Shown: positions 50,386 to 59,794 of the stretch, piece by piece
Layout of the letters: the number at the start of each line of letters is the position of its first letter
Position numbering within the stretch: position 1 is the stretch's first letter
Program-made: the position numbers and the translations under genes
Notes under the pieces: model-generated
Told to the model about the DNA's origin: nothing
The model's database searches: none
Seen by the model: the letters and a program-made list of their open reading frames with translations, nothing else
From: Nitrosomonadales bacterium
Lineage (GTDB): Bacteria > Pseudomonadota > Gammaproteobacteria > Burkholderiales > Gallionellaceae
Direction of reading: 5' to 3'
DNA length: 64,000 nt
NCBI GenBank assembly: GCA_016235045.1
Contig: JACRME010000008.1
Location: forward strand, 186,001-250,000

Positions 50386-51087
50386 ATGCGCCCACTCGTT
50401 GCCCTGCTGTTGTGTTGCGTCGCACCCGCGCTGTTCGCTGCGCCGCCGGGGCGCATTGAAGCCAATTACGACGTGTCCACCAAGGGCGTCAAGATCGCCA
50501 TGGTCGCCGAAGTGTTCACGCGCACCGGCAACCGCTACCGCATCGAGAGCATCACCAAACCGGTCGGCCTGCTTGCCTTGTTCAGGCCGGATACGCTTTA
50601 TGTCGTCAGCGAGGGCGACATCGGCGCGCAGGGCCTGCGGCCGAACGTCTTCGTCTACAAGCGTTCGCAGGAAACCCTCAAGAACACCGAAGCGAACTTC
50701 GACTGGAGCCAGTCCACGCTTCTGCTCAGCGACCGCTACGGCCAGCGCTACGAACCTTTGCCGGCCGACGCGCAAGACCGACTGAGCGCGCTGTACCAGT
50801 TCCGCTATCTGCCCTTCCTGCGCGACCGCAAGGAGGTGACCATGCACATCACCAACGGCAGCAAGATCGATACGCGCCAATACATGATCCAGCCCAGGCA
50901 GATGCTGAGCGTGCCGTTGGGCACTTTGGAAACGCTGTACCTGAGCACGCCCGCGCAGGAGACTGCCTGGAAGACCGAAATTTGGCTGTCGGTCGAGAAC
51001 GGCAATTTTCCCTGCAAGATCGTATTGACCGAGGACAGCGGAGAAAAACTTACACAAGTTCTCACTGCACTGAGCATCACCCAGTGA
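50386..51087 (+). CDS. DUF3108 family exported protein
   Basis: The 233-residue protein has a short signal peptide (MRPLVALLLCCVAPALFA) and a single DUF3108 domain, recognisable by the N-terminal YDVSTKGVKIAMVAEVFTRT and the motif LSALYQFRYLPF. The function is unknown; it is probably periplasmic. It is a paralogue of the next gene, sharing the pattern QDxLSxLYQF and NGSKI. Its stop overlaps the following GTG start. Confidence 0.8.
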   Translation: MRPLVALLLCCVAPALFAAPPGRIEANYDVSTKGVKIAMVAEVFTRTGNRYRIESITKPVGLLALFRPDTLYVVSEGDIGAQGLRPNVFVYKRSQETLKNTEANFDWSQSTLLLSDRYGQRYEPLPADAQDRLSALYQFRYLPFLRDRKEVTMHITNGSKIDTRQYMIQPRQMLSVPLGTLETLYLSTPAQETAWKTEIWLSVENGNFPCKIVLTEDSGEKLTQVLTALSITQ

Positions 51088-52112
51088 AATTCGGGCTGGA
51101 CACATTTTCGCATCGAATTGCTTTTGCCCTGGGCATCTCCGTGCTGGTGCACGGTTTGTTGCTGTGGGGACCGAACGTCCGGCTGCCGCATTTCAAGTCA
51201 GCACTGCCGCCATTGGTGGCCAAACTCGAGGCACTGCCCGCAGCACCCCCGAAGCACCGCAAGCCCAAGCGTAAACCGCAACCCGCCGCCCAAGAGACCG
51301 CCCCCGAGGCTGCGCCCCAGGCCGAATCGCCTCCGCAGGAGCTTCCGCTTGCCGCCAGCGAGCCGGTGGCAATAGCCGCCAGTGCGCCTGCGGAAACCGG
51401 GCAGCTCGCCGCAAATGCCGAACAGGCAGCCGAACGGCCGCCCTTGCCCAGGGAAGCCCAACTCACCTTCGCCATCAACAAGGGCAGCGGCAGCTTCCGC
51501 ATCGGCGTAGCCATCCACACGCTGGAGATCAAGGACGGCCATTACGTGCTGCAGGCAGTGACGAAAACCGTCGGTCTGGTGCGGCTGTTCAAGAGCTTCG
51601 AGTTGACCCAATTCAGCAGCGGCAGCTACACGCAATACGGCCTGCAACCGGAACAGTTTCTGGAGGAGCGCAAAGAAAGCGCCGGCACCCGGAGCAACGG
51701 GGTGGAATTCGACCGCGCGGCGCACCAGGCCTATTTTGCACCCGGCGGAGAAAAACCCCTGCCGCCGGATACGCAGGACATCCTGAGCGTGCTGTACCAG
51801 TTCCCGCCGCTGGCCAATACGGAAATCGCCACGGTCTCGGTCAGCAACGGCAGCAAGATCGAAAGCTACGCGTTCGAGATCACGCCCAACGAAGAGATCG
51901 ACACGGCGCTCGGCAGGCTGATCACGGTGCGCCTGCATAAAATGCATGCCCCCAACGAGGAAGGCCTGGATATCTGGCTGGCGCAGGAATACCGGCTGTT
52001 CCCGGTCAAGATGCGTTATTTTGAACGAAACGGCGATGTCGCCGGCGAGGCTGTCATTACCGACATCCGCGTGTCGGAAGAAGAAGGAGCAAGAAGCGAT
52101 GCTGTTAACTGA
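51084..52112 (+). CDS. DUF3108 protein with TonB-like N-terminal anchor and Pro-rich linker
   Basis: The 342-residue protein starts at a GTG overlapping the preceding stop. It has one N-terminal membrane helix (IAFALGISVLVHGLLLWGP), then a Pro/Ala/Lys-rich stretch (about residues 45-120, with KHRKPKRKPQPAAQETAPEA) like the periplasm-spanning region of TonB, and a C-terminal DUF3108 domain (about 135-335). This design suggests an envelope protein anchored in the inner membrane. The function is unknown. It overlaps the methyltransferase gene by 14 bases. Confidence 0.78.
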   Translation: MKFGLDTFSHRIAFALGISVLVHGLLLWGPNVRLPHFKSALPPLVAKLEALPAAPPKHRKPKRKPQPAAQETAPEAAPQAESPPQELPLAASEPVAIAASAPAETGQLAANAEQAAERPPLPREAQLTFAINKGSGSFRIGVAIHTLEIKDGHYVLQAVTKTVGLVRLFKSFELTQFSSGSYTQYGLQPEQFLEERKESAGTRSNGVEFDRAAHQAYFAPGGEKPLPPDTQDILSVLYQFPPLANTEIATVSVSNGSKIESYAFEITPNEEIDTALGRLITVRLHKMHAPNEEGLDIWLAQEYRLFPVKMRYFERNGDVAGEAVITDIRVSEEEGARSDAVN

Positions 52113-53370
52113 ATACCGTCTCGACCTGGTCGTGCAAGCCCTGCGCACCGCCCTGAAAATGGAACATCCGGCGGATGCCGTGCTGCGGCATTTTTTCCAG
52201 GCCGAGCGCATCGGCTCCAACGAACGCTCGCTGGTGGCCGATACCCTGTTCGGCGTGTTGCGCCACCGCCTGTTGCTGGAACACGCCTGCACCCTCGACG
52301 ACAAGGGGCAGGCCACGGCGCGGCGCATGGCGCTGGCCTATTGGGTCAGGTTCGGCGGCTACAACCTGCGCGAACTGGAACCGCTGCTCAAGGCGAAAGA
52401 GGCGGAATGGCTGGGCAAGGTCAAGAGCATCGACGCGAACGAACTGCCGCTGCCCCTCCAGGCCGAATTGCCGGACTGGATCGTCGACAAGCTGCGACCG
52501 CAACACAGCGATGCCGAGATCCTGGAACTGGGCCGCTCCATGCAGCAGCCCGCCCCGCTCGACCTGCGCGTGAACACGCTGCTGGCCGGACGCAACGAGG
52601 TGCTGCAATCGCTGCAGGCCGAAGGCATGGACGCGCAGGCCACGCCGTATTCGCCGATGGGCATCCGGCTCAAATACAAGCCGGCGCTGAACAAGCATGC
52701 GCTGTTCCTCAGCGGCAAGTTCGAGGTGCAGGACGAAGGCAGCCAGTTGCTCGGACTGTTGCTGGCGCCCAAACGCAACGACATGGTGGTGGATTTCTGC
52801 GCGGGAGCGGGCGGCAAGACGCTGCAACTCGGTGCGATGATGAATTCTCAAGGCCGCTTGTATGCCTGGGACATTTCCGAAAAGCGCCTCACCAACCTGA
52901 AACCACGACTGAAACGCTCGGGTTTGAGCAACGTGCAGCCGCAACTCATCGCCCACGAGAACGACAGCAAGGTAAAACGGCTGGCCGGCAAGATCGACCG
53001 CGTGCTGGTGGATGCGCCGTGCAGCGGTACCGGCACGCTGCGCCGCAATCCCGACCTCAAGTTCCGCCAGTCGCCGCAAAGCGTGGCCGAACTCAACCGG
53101 AAACAGGCGGCGATCCTGGCCTCCGCCGCGCGCCTGCTGAAACCGGGCGGGCGCCTGGTGTATGCCACCTGCAGCCTGCTGCACGAAGAGAATCAGGCCA
53201 TCGTGCAAGCCTTCCTCGCCGCCCACCCCGGCTTCGCACTGCTGTCCGCAGGCGAGATGTTGCGCCAGCAGCATATCGATCTGGCGATGGGCGACTACCT
53301 GCAACTTACCCCGCAACGTCACAATACCGACGGATTCTTCGCGGCGGTGCTGGAACGCGCGGGCGCATGA
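52099..53370 (+). CDS. RsmB/NOP2-type RNA (cytosine-5) methyltransferase
   Basis: The 423-residue protein has a reduced N-terminal RNA-binding part and a C-terminal Rossmann SAM domain: VVDFCAGAGGKTLQLGAMM (motif I), VLVDAPCSGTGTLRRNPD with motif IV cysteine, and YATCSLLHEEN with the catalytic motif VI cysteine. The likely target is 16S or 23S rRNA. Because the NusB-like domain of classical RsmB is not evident, I assign the family but not the exact enzyme. It overlaps the DUF3108 gene by 14 bases. Confidence 0.88.
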   Translation: MLLTEYRLDLVVQALRTALKMEHPADAVLRHFFQAERIGSNERSLVADTLFGVLRHRLLLEHACTLDDKGQATARRMALAYWVRFGGYNLRELEPLLKAKEAEWLGKVKSIDANELPLPLQAELPDWIVDKLRPQHSDAEILELGRSMQQPAPLDLRVNTLLAGRNEVLQSLQAEGMDAQATPYSPMGIRLKYKPALNKHALFLSGKFEVQDEGSQLLGLLLAPKRNDMVVDFCAGAGGKTLQLGAMMNSQGRLYAWDISEKRLTNLKPRLKRSGLSNVQPQLIAHENDSKVKRLAGKIDRVLVDAPCSGTGTLRRNPDLKFRQSPQSVAELNRKQAAILASAARLLKPGGRLVYATCSLLHEENQAIVQAFLAAHPGFALLSAGEMLRQQHIDLAMGDYLQLTPQRHNTDGFFAAVLERAGA

Positions 53371-53482
53371 CAATGTTGCAAACAGCAATCGCGCGGAATA
53401 TTCAATTTATGGAATAATCTGCCGATAAGCTGCGGGGAGCAGAAAGTCGCTCAGCCAATAACATGCTGTTCAGGGACAGAAC

Positions 53483-55618
53483 ATGAAGAAATTCTCGATA
53501 CGCTGCGCTTTGCTGGCAAGCCTGCTGGCAACCTCTATTACCCCCCCCGTTGCCGCCGAAGAACAAACCTGGCCGGAACTCAGTCTGGGCGACCTGATGA
53601 AAGTCGGCATCGAATCCGCCGCACGCAAAAGCCAATCCCTTTCCAATACCGCCGCCGCCGTTTTCGTCATCTCGGCCTCCGACATCAGGCGTTCCGGCGC
53701 GTTGACCATCCCCGAAATCCTGCAACTCGCCCCCGGCGTCGAAGTCGCCCGCCTCGGCAACAACAAGTTCGCCGTGTCGATCCGCGGCTTCAACGGCCGC
53801 ATGGCCAACAAGCTGCTGGTGATGGTCGACGGCCGCTCGATCTACAGCTCGCTCTACGGCGGCGTGATCTGGGAAGCCGAGAACCTGCCGTTGGAAGAGA
53901 TCAACCGCATCGAGGTCATCCGCGGTTCGGCCGGCCTGGCCTGGGGTTCGAACGCGGTCAACGGCGTCATCAACATCATCACCCGGCGCACGCAGGACAC
54001 CGTCGGCTGGCTGGTCGACAGCCATGCCGGCAGCGAGACCGGCAAAGCCGGCCTGGCCGTGCGCTATGGAGCCAAGGCCGATGACGGCTCGGCCTTCCGC
54101 GTCACCGTGAACGACCAGCGGCGCGACGGCGGCAAGGAGGTCAACGGCAGGGAGGTGCAGGACTTCTGGAACGACACCTCGCTGACTTTCCGCTACGACC
54201 GGCCGGACGGCATCGACACGCGCTGGTTCTTCAGCGGCCGCGTGTTCGACTCGCATTCGGACGAAACCTGGCTGACCCCCACGTTCGACCCGGCCGCGAT
54301 GTACGATGCCAGCCAGTACGGTGCAGCGAAGATCGACACCTTTGTCTCCCAGCGCAACGGCGGCGACCTGCTCGGCCGCTTCGAACGGAATACCGACGGC
54401 GGCGGCGAAGTGCGCGTGCAGACTTATTTCGAGAAATTCCAGGGCACGGTCAGCGGAACCGGCAACACCCACTCCACTTTCGACGTGGATGCGCAGCACC
54501 GCTTCCCGCTGGGCGAGTCGCACGACATCGTCTGGGGCGGCAACTGGCGCCAGACCAACCACCAGACCCGCATGCAACCCGGCGGCTACCTGACCACCTC
54601 GGAGCCCGACACCGCCGTCAACCTGACCAGCCTGTTCGCGCAGGACGAGTGGACAGTGCTGCCGCACACCCTCAGTCTCCAGGCCGGCGCCCGCGTCGAG
54701 CGACAGACCTACGGCGGCACCGCATCGCAACCTTCCGTGCGCGCGCTGTGGACGCCGAGCGAACAGCATTCGTTCTGGTTCGCCTGGTCGAAGGCGGTGC
54801 GCTCGCCCAACGTCGTGCAGAGCACGATGGGCGCGAATGCGGTCGCATTCCCCGCCGGGGCGGCCCCGGCGATATTGATCTATGCCGCCCCGGCCGGACA
54901 AAACGGTTTCGGCAACGAGAAGGTGCGCACTGTCGAGTTCGGCCATCGCGCGCAGTGGACGCCGACGTTCTTTTCCGACCTGAGCGCCTACTCCAGCAAA
55001 TACGAGGGCACGTTCGGCCTGCTGTCGCAGTCGACCGTCCCCAACTCCGCCCTGGCCGGCCCCGGCGGCGATCCCGCCTGCGACGCCACCCTGGCCAGCT
55101 TCGGCCTTGCCGCAGGCACACCCGGCCTTTGCATCACGCACCAGTACGGCAACGCAATGCCGGTGCGCACACGCGGCGTGGAACTCACCTCGGAATGGAA
55201 CCCGCTGCCGGTGTGGCGCTTGCAGGTCAACGCCTCGCGCATGTGGATGGATGCGGGTGCCGGCACCCCCTACGCCCCCGACGCTCTGCAGTACGGCAGC
55301 AGCCCGAAATATCAGGGCGCGTTGCGCTCATCCTACAATCTCTCACCCGACCGCCAGTTCGATCTCTGGCTGCGCCGCATCGGCGGCCTGTCGCATGCCG
55401 ACCAGAATCGCGGCGCCTCCCTCGCCGCCCCCATCGCCGCGCGCACCGAACTGGACCTGCGTTTCGCCGAGCAGGTCAACGAATCGCTGGAACTCTCGCT
55501 CACCTTCCAGAACCTGCTGTCGAGGAACGAGATCCAGTTCCACCCGGATTACAGCCCCACCCTGCCGGTCGTGCCGCAACGCACCGTTTATCTGAAAGCG
55601 CTGTGGCATGGACTATGA
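53483..55618 (+). CDS. TonB-dependent outer-membrane receptor (sensor-linked type)
   Basis: The 711-residue receptor has a signal peptide (1-25), the segment LSLGDLMKVGIESAARK, which is characteristic of receptors found beside YfiR and GGDEF proteins, a plug domain (SASDIRRSGALTIPEILQL, AVSIRGFNGRMANKLLVMVD) and a 22-strand barrel ending KALWHGL. The C-terminal residue is leucine rather than the usual aromatic. The ligand is unknown. It is followed after 21 bases by yfiR-like and GGDEF-EAL genes, so it probably feeds a cyclic-di-GMP pathway as well as, or instead of, nutrient uptake. Confidence 0.88.
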   Translation: MKKFSIRCALLASLLATSITPPVAAEEQTWPELSLGDLMKVGIESAARKSQSLSNTAAAVFVISASDIRRSGALTIPEILQLAPGVEVARLGNNKFAVSIRGFNGRMANKLLVMVDGRSIYSSLYGGVIWEAENLPLEEINRIEVIRGSAGLAWGSNAVNGVINIITRRTQDTVGWLVDSHAGSETGKAGLAVRYGAKADDGSAFRVTVNDQRRDGGKEVNGREVQDFWNDTSLTFRYDRPDGIDTRWFFSGRVFDSHSDETWLTPTFDPAAMYDASQYGAAKIDTFVSQRNGGDLLGRFERNTDGGGEVRVQTYFEKFQGTVSGTGNTHSTFDVDAQHRFPLGESHDIVWGGNWRQTNHQTRMQPGGYLTTSEPDTAVNLTSLFAQDEWTVLPHTLSLQAGARVERQTYGGTASQPSVRALWTPSEQHSFWFAWSKAVRSPNVVQSTMGANAVAFPAGAAPAILIYAAPAGQNGFGNEKVRTVEFGHRAQWTPTFFSDLSAYSSKYEGTFGLLSQSTVPNSALAGPGGDPACDATLASFGLAAGTPGLCITHQYGNAMPVRTRGVELTSEWNPLPVWRLQVNASRMWMDAGAGTPYAPDALQYGSSPKYQGALRSSYNLSPDRQFDLWLRRIGGLSHADQNRGASLAAPIAARTELDLRFAEQVNESLELSLTFQNLLSRNEIQFHPDYSPTLPVVPQRTVYLKALWHGL

Positions 55619-55639
55619 GCAAACAGCCCACTCACCCCC

Positions 55640-56197
55640 ATGAGCGCGCAAGCATTACTCGTTAAGCACCCGACACGGCTTTTTCTGCTGCTGCTGTTGT
55701 TTGGCGTGTTCGGTTCCCGGCCTTGCCCCGCCGCCCTCCCCGAGGTGCAAATCAAGTCGGCCTATGTGTTCAACTTCATCAAGTTCGTGGTGTGGCCCGC
55801 GGCTGAAACCAAACCGGGCAAAAATAAACTCAGGTTATGCGTCATTGGAAGCAGCGAACTGTATGCCTCGCTTTCCGTGCTTGACGGCCAAAGGGTAGGC
55901 GAATACCGGCTGGATGTCGTCCGCCCCGGCGGCGATGACCGCTTGAGGGCATGTCATGTTCTGTATATCGGCGAACTGGAACAGAAGCGCCTCGTCGCCA
56001 TCATCAAATCGCTGGGCAACGCGCCGGTATTGACCATCTCGGACATCCCGGGGTTCGCCGAGCGCGGCGGCGGCATCGGCTTGCTCAACCGCAACGACAG
56101 GATGCTGTTCGAGGTCAATCTCGCCGCGACCAGAAAAGCCGGACTGCAGCTTTCCGGCCAGATGCTGAACCTGGCTGCCAACATTTTCGGAAAATGA
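55640..56197 (+). CDS. YfiR-family (DUF4154) periplasmic regulator
   Basis: The 185-residue exported protein has a signal sequence (LFLLLLLFGVFGSRPCPA) and the DUF4154 pattern: IKSAYVFNFIKFVVWP, LRLCVIGSSEL, CHVLYIGELEQ and the C-terminal LTISDIPGFAERGGGIGLL. In Pseudomonas, YfiR binds and silences the diguanylate cyclase YfiN in the periplasm. Here it sits directly before a membrane GGDEF-EAL protein of similar plan, which is the likely target. The two cysteines of the mature domain may form a disulfide. Confidence 0.88.
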   Translation: MSAQALLVKHPTRLFLLLLLFGVFGSRPCPAALPEVQIKSAYVFNFIKFVVWPAAETKPGKNKLRLCVIGSSELYASLSVLDGQRVGEYRLDVVRPGGDDRLRACHVLYIGELEQKRLVAIIKSLGNAPVLTISDIPGFAERGGGIGLLNRNDRMLFEVNLAATRKAGLQLSGQMLNLAANIFGK

Positions 56198-56201
56198 CGG
56201 C

Positions 56202-58694
56202 ATGAAAATCATTCCGAACCTGTCCGACTGGTCGCTGCGCAAGAAACTGGTATTCCTCATCATGCTGAGCAGCGCGATCAGCCTGCTGGTCAGCTTTTCC
56301 GCGCTGTTCGCGAGTTCGTTGCGCAGCAGCCACGGCGAATCGCTGCAGCAACTCTCCGGCATTTCCGATATCCTGGCCGAGAACGCGCAGGCCGCACTGA
56401 TCTTCGAAGATCGCGCGGAAGCCAGGCGTCTGCTCGAAGCGTTGCACGAGCACCGCGAAATCGATTCGGCATGGCTGCTGGATGCCAAGGGCAACCCGCT
56501 CGCCTTCTGGAACCGCAGCGGCACGATGAAATCCGTCCCGCTCGACTACAAAGTCGTGTCCAAACAATCGCGTTCCGAATTCTGGCTGAGAAGCGCCGAG
56601 TTATACCGCCCCGTGGTTCGCGGCAAGGAAAAAATCGGCTACGTCCTGTTGCAGGCCGACCTCACCGAGCGCTGGAGCAGGCACCTGGTCGACTTCGAAA
56701 CCGGCCTGGTCGTCGCCGCCTTGTCGTTGCTGGTCATTTACTTTCTCGCGATCCGCCTGCAGCGCGTGATTTCGCAACCGATCAGGAACGTGGCGGATAC
56801 GGCGCGCACCATCGCCAACGACAAAGCCTACGAACTGCGCGTGCCGCAGCATACCAGCGACGAAATCGGCGACCTGATCATGGCGTTCAACCACATGCTG
56901 AGCGAAATCCAGGAACGCGACGAAAGCCTGCTGCGCCACCAGGACCGGCTGGAAAAAGAGGTGGCCAAGCGCACGGCCGAACTAGCCAAGACCAACGAAG
57001 AACTGGCGCTGGCGGCCAAGATATCGACGCTCGGATACTGGGAGTACGACGTCGATTCCAGAATGTTTACCTTCAACGACCAGTATTACTCGCTGCATTT
57101 CGCCACCGCCAGGCAAGTCGGCGGTTACCGCATGTCGTACGAGGATTTTGCCCACCGCTTCATCCATCCGGAGGATGCGCAACGCATCGGCGACCACATC
57201 CAGCTTGAGCTCGACTCCAACGAGGCGGATTTCGTCGTGGAAACCGAGATACGCACGCAGTGCACCGACGGCAGCATGCGCTGGATGCGCGTGCGGTTCA
57301 AATCGCTGGTCGACGAACAGGGACGCAAATACAAACTGACCGGCGTCAGCCAGGACATCACCGAAAAGAAGCGCTCGGAAGAGACGATCTGGCAACAGGC
57401 CAACTTCGACCCGCTCACCGGTCTGCCGAACCGGCGCATGTTCCAGGACAGGCTGGAACACGAAATCAAGAAATCGCACCGCGACGGATCGCCGCTGGCG
57501 CTGATGTTCATCGACCTCGACAAATTCAAGGAGGTCAACGACACCCTGGGACACGACAAAGGCGACATCCTGCTGGTGGAAGCGGCACAGCGCATTTCCG
57601 CATGCGTGCGCGAATCGGACACTGTCGCCCGCCTGGGCGGCGACGAGTTCACCGTCATCCTGTCCGAACTGGACGACGCCAACAGCATCGAGCGCATCGC
57701 GCAAGCCATTATCCAGTCGCTGGTAACGCCGTTCCAGTTGGGCGAGGATATCGCCTTCGTCTCCGCCAGCATCGGCATCACGCTCTATCCCAACGACGCC
57801 TCCAATCTTGAAATGCTGATGAGCAATGCCGACCAGGCCATGTACGCCTCCAAGAGCGCGGGACGCAACCGGTTCAGCTACTTCACTCCCAGCATGCAGG
57901 CTGCCGCATTGAATCGCATGCATCTCATCAACGATTTGCGCGGCGCACTCTCCGCCAATCAATTCCGCCTGCACTACCACCCCATCGTCGAACTGGCCAG
58001 CGGCAGCATCCACAAGGCCGAGGCGCTGATTCGCTGGCAGCATCCCGAGCGCGGCCTGATCAGCCCGGGCGAGTTCGTCATGCTGGCCGAGGAGTCGGGG
58101 ATGATCGTCGACATCGGCGATTGGGTGTTCCGCGAGGCGGTGCAGCAGGTGCTGCGCTTGCGTGCGACCCATCATCCGCAATTCCAGATCAGCGTCAACA
58201 AGTCGCCGGTGCAGTTCCGCAACGACGACCGCTATTTCCAGAAATGGCTGCCCCATCTGCAGCAAATGGGCCTGCCCGGACAATGCATAACGATCGAGAT
58301 TACCGAGGGCCTGTTGCTGGATGCCACTTCCACAGTCAAGAGCAAGTTGCTCGACCTGCGCGACGCGGGCATCCAGGTGGCGCTGGACGACTTCGGCACC
58401 GGCTACTCTTCGCTGTCGTACCTGAAGAAATTCGACATCGACTACATCAAGATCGACCGTTCTTTCGTGCGCAACCTGACCGCCACGTCGGACGACATGG
58501 CATTGTGCGAGGCCATCATCGTGATGGCGCATAAACTCGGGCTCAAGGTGGTGGCCGAGGGAATCGAAACGGCGACGCAGCGCCACCTGCTCGCCGCTGC
58601 CGGCTGCGACTACGGACAGGGGCACCTGTTCTCTCCGCCGCTCCCGTCCTTCGAATTCGAGGCGCTGCTCAAGGCGTCGACCTGTCCGGTTTGA
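56202..58694 (+). CDS. CHASE8-HAMP-PAS-GGDEF-EAL cyclic-di-GMP enzyme (YfiN-like)
   Basis: The 830-residue inner-membrane protein has helices at about 14-36 and 165-185 around a periplasmic CHASE8-type domain (LSGISDILAENAQAALIFED). A HAMP domain, a short coiled coil, a PAS domain (about 270-395), a GGDEF domain with intact RESD inhibitory site and RLGGDEF, and an EAL domain with EALIRW, DDFGTGYSSL and YIKIDRSF follow. All catalytic residues for both synthesis and breakdown of c-di-GMP appear present. It is four bases after the YfiR gene, its presumed periplasmic inhibitor. Confidence 0.92.
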   Translation: MKIIPNLSDWSLRKKLVFLIMLSSAISLLVSFSALFASSLRSSHGESLQQLSGISDILAENAQAALIFEDRAEARRLLEALHEHREIDSAWLLDAKGNPLAFWNRSGTMKSVPLDYKVVSKQSRSEFWLRSAELYRPVVRGKEKIGYVLLQADLTERWSRHLVDFETGLVVAALSLLVIYFLAIRLQRVISQPIRNVADTARTIANDKAYELRVPQHTSDEIGDLIMAFNHMLSEIQERDESLLRHQDRLEKEVAKRTAELAKTNEELALAAKISTLGYWEYDVDSRMFTFNDQYYSLHFATARQVGGYRMSYEDFAHRFIHPEDAQRIGDHIQLELDSNEADFVVETEIRTQCTDGSMRWMRVRFKSLVDEQGRKYKLTGVSQDITEKKRSEETIWQQANFDPLTGLPNRRMFQDRLEHEIKKSHRDGSPLALMFIDLDKFKEVNDTLGHDKGDILLVEAAQRISACVRESDTVARLGGDEFTVILSELDDANSIERIAQAIIQSLVTPFQLGEDIAFVSASIGITLYPNDASNLEMLMSNADQAMYASKSAGRNRFSYFTPSMQAAALNRMHLINDLRGALSANQFRLHYHPIVELASGSIHKAEALIRWQHPERGLISPGEFVMLAEESGMIVDIGDWVFREAVQQVLRLRATHHPQFQISVNKSPVQFRNDDRYFQKWLPHLQQMGLPGQCITIEITEGLLLDATSTVKSKLLDLRDAGIQVALDDFGTGYSSLSYLKKFDIDYIKIDRSFVRNLTATSDDMALCEAIIVMAHKLGLKVVAEGIETATQRHLLAAAGCDYGQGHLFSPPLPSFEFEALLKASTCPV

Positions 58695-58697
58695 CGC

Positions 58698-59771
58698 ATG
58701 CCCCACCTCGTCGTTTCCATCTCCGGCCACGGTTTCGGCCACGTCGCGCAGACCGCACCCATCCTGAACTTGCTGCACCGGCAAATGCCGCAGTTGCGCT
58801 TCACGGTGCGCTCGTCCGTACCGCTTCCCCATTTGCGCTCGCGCATCCGCGTTCCGTTCGAGCATGTGCCGAGCGAGGGCGATATCGGCATGCTGATGAC
58901 TTCTGCGCTGGATGTCAGCGTTGAAGCAAGCCGTGCCGCCTATGCGCGTTTTCATGCCGGCTGGGACGACCGCGTCGCCGCTGAAGCCCGCCTGCTGCGC
59001 GATTTGGGCGCGGATGCGGTGTTCTCCAATGTCGGTTACCTACCGCTGGCCGGCGCGCAACGGGCGGGGCTCCCGAATGCGGCGTTGTGCTCGCTGAACT
59101 GGTTCGACATCTATCGCCACTACGCCGGCGACGACCGCATCGCCGCGCAAATATTGGCCTGTTACGCGAGTGCAGACGGCTTCCTGCGAGCCACGCCGGG
59201 TATGGCAATGGAGACGCTATCCAACATTGTTCCGGTCGCGCCGATCGCTGCCGTTGGCGAGAACCGGCGCGGGGAGCTTGAGCGCCGCCTGGAGTTGTCG
59301 AAAGATGAAAAGCTGGTGCTGGTCAGCCTGGGCGGTATCGCCAGCCGCTTGCCCATCGAGCGCTGGCCGCGCATCGACGGCGTGCGCTGGCTGGTTCAAA
59401 ACAACTGGCAGGTGAAACATCCCGATGCCATCGATCTGGAATCGCTGCCGCTGGATTTTGGCGACCTGCTGGCCAGCAGCGATGCACTGCTGTGCAAGCC
59501 GGGATATGGCAGCTTTGTCGAGGCTGCCTGCAGCGGCACCCCGGTAATGTATGTAAACCGTCCCGACTGGCCGGAATCGCCTGCCCTGATCGAATGGTTG
59601 CAGCAGCACGGCATTTGCCGCGAGGTCGCGCGCGAACAGTTGCAGAGCGGCAACATCGCGCAAGACTTGTTCGAGCTCTGGTCTGCCCCCCGCATCGCTC
59701 CGCCGGCAGCGGACGGTGCAGCACAGGTCGCCGACTGGTTGCGGCGCAGGCTTTCTCGTTCGGGTGATTGA
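58698..59771 (+). CDS. GT-B fold glycosyltransferase-like protein
   Basis: The 357-residue protein starts MPHLVVSISGHGFGHVAQTA, a glycine-rich first-domain loop like that of MurG/UDP-sugar transferases, and has the donor-site pattern LLCKPGYGSFVEAACSGTPV near residue 260. There are no membrane helices. The donor and acceptor are unknown. It starts three bases after the EAL gene, so it could be co-transcribed and could act on an exopolysaccharide or surface product under c-di-GMP control (inference). Confidence 0.72.
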   Translation: MPHLVVSISGHGFGHVAQTAPILNLLHRQMPQLRFTVRSSVPLPHLRSRIRVPFEHVPSEGDIGMLMTSALDVSVEASRAAYARFHAGWDDRVAAEARLLRDLGADAVFSNVGYLPLAGAQRAGLPNAALCSLNWFDIYRHYAGDDRIAAQILACYASADGFLRATPGMAMETLSNIVPVAPIAAVGENRRGELERRLELSKDEKLVLVSLGGIASRLPIERWPRIDGVRWLVQNNWQVKHPDAIDLESLPLDFGDLLASSDALLCKPGYGSFVEAACSGTPVMYVNRPDWPESPALIEWLQQHGICREVAREQLQSGNIAQDLFELWSAPRIAPPAADGAAQVADWLRRRLSRSGD

Positions 59772-59794
59772 TTTCGTCTGCCAGCCAAGGCAGG

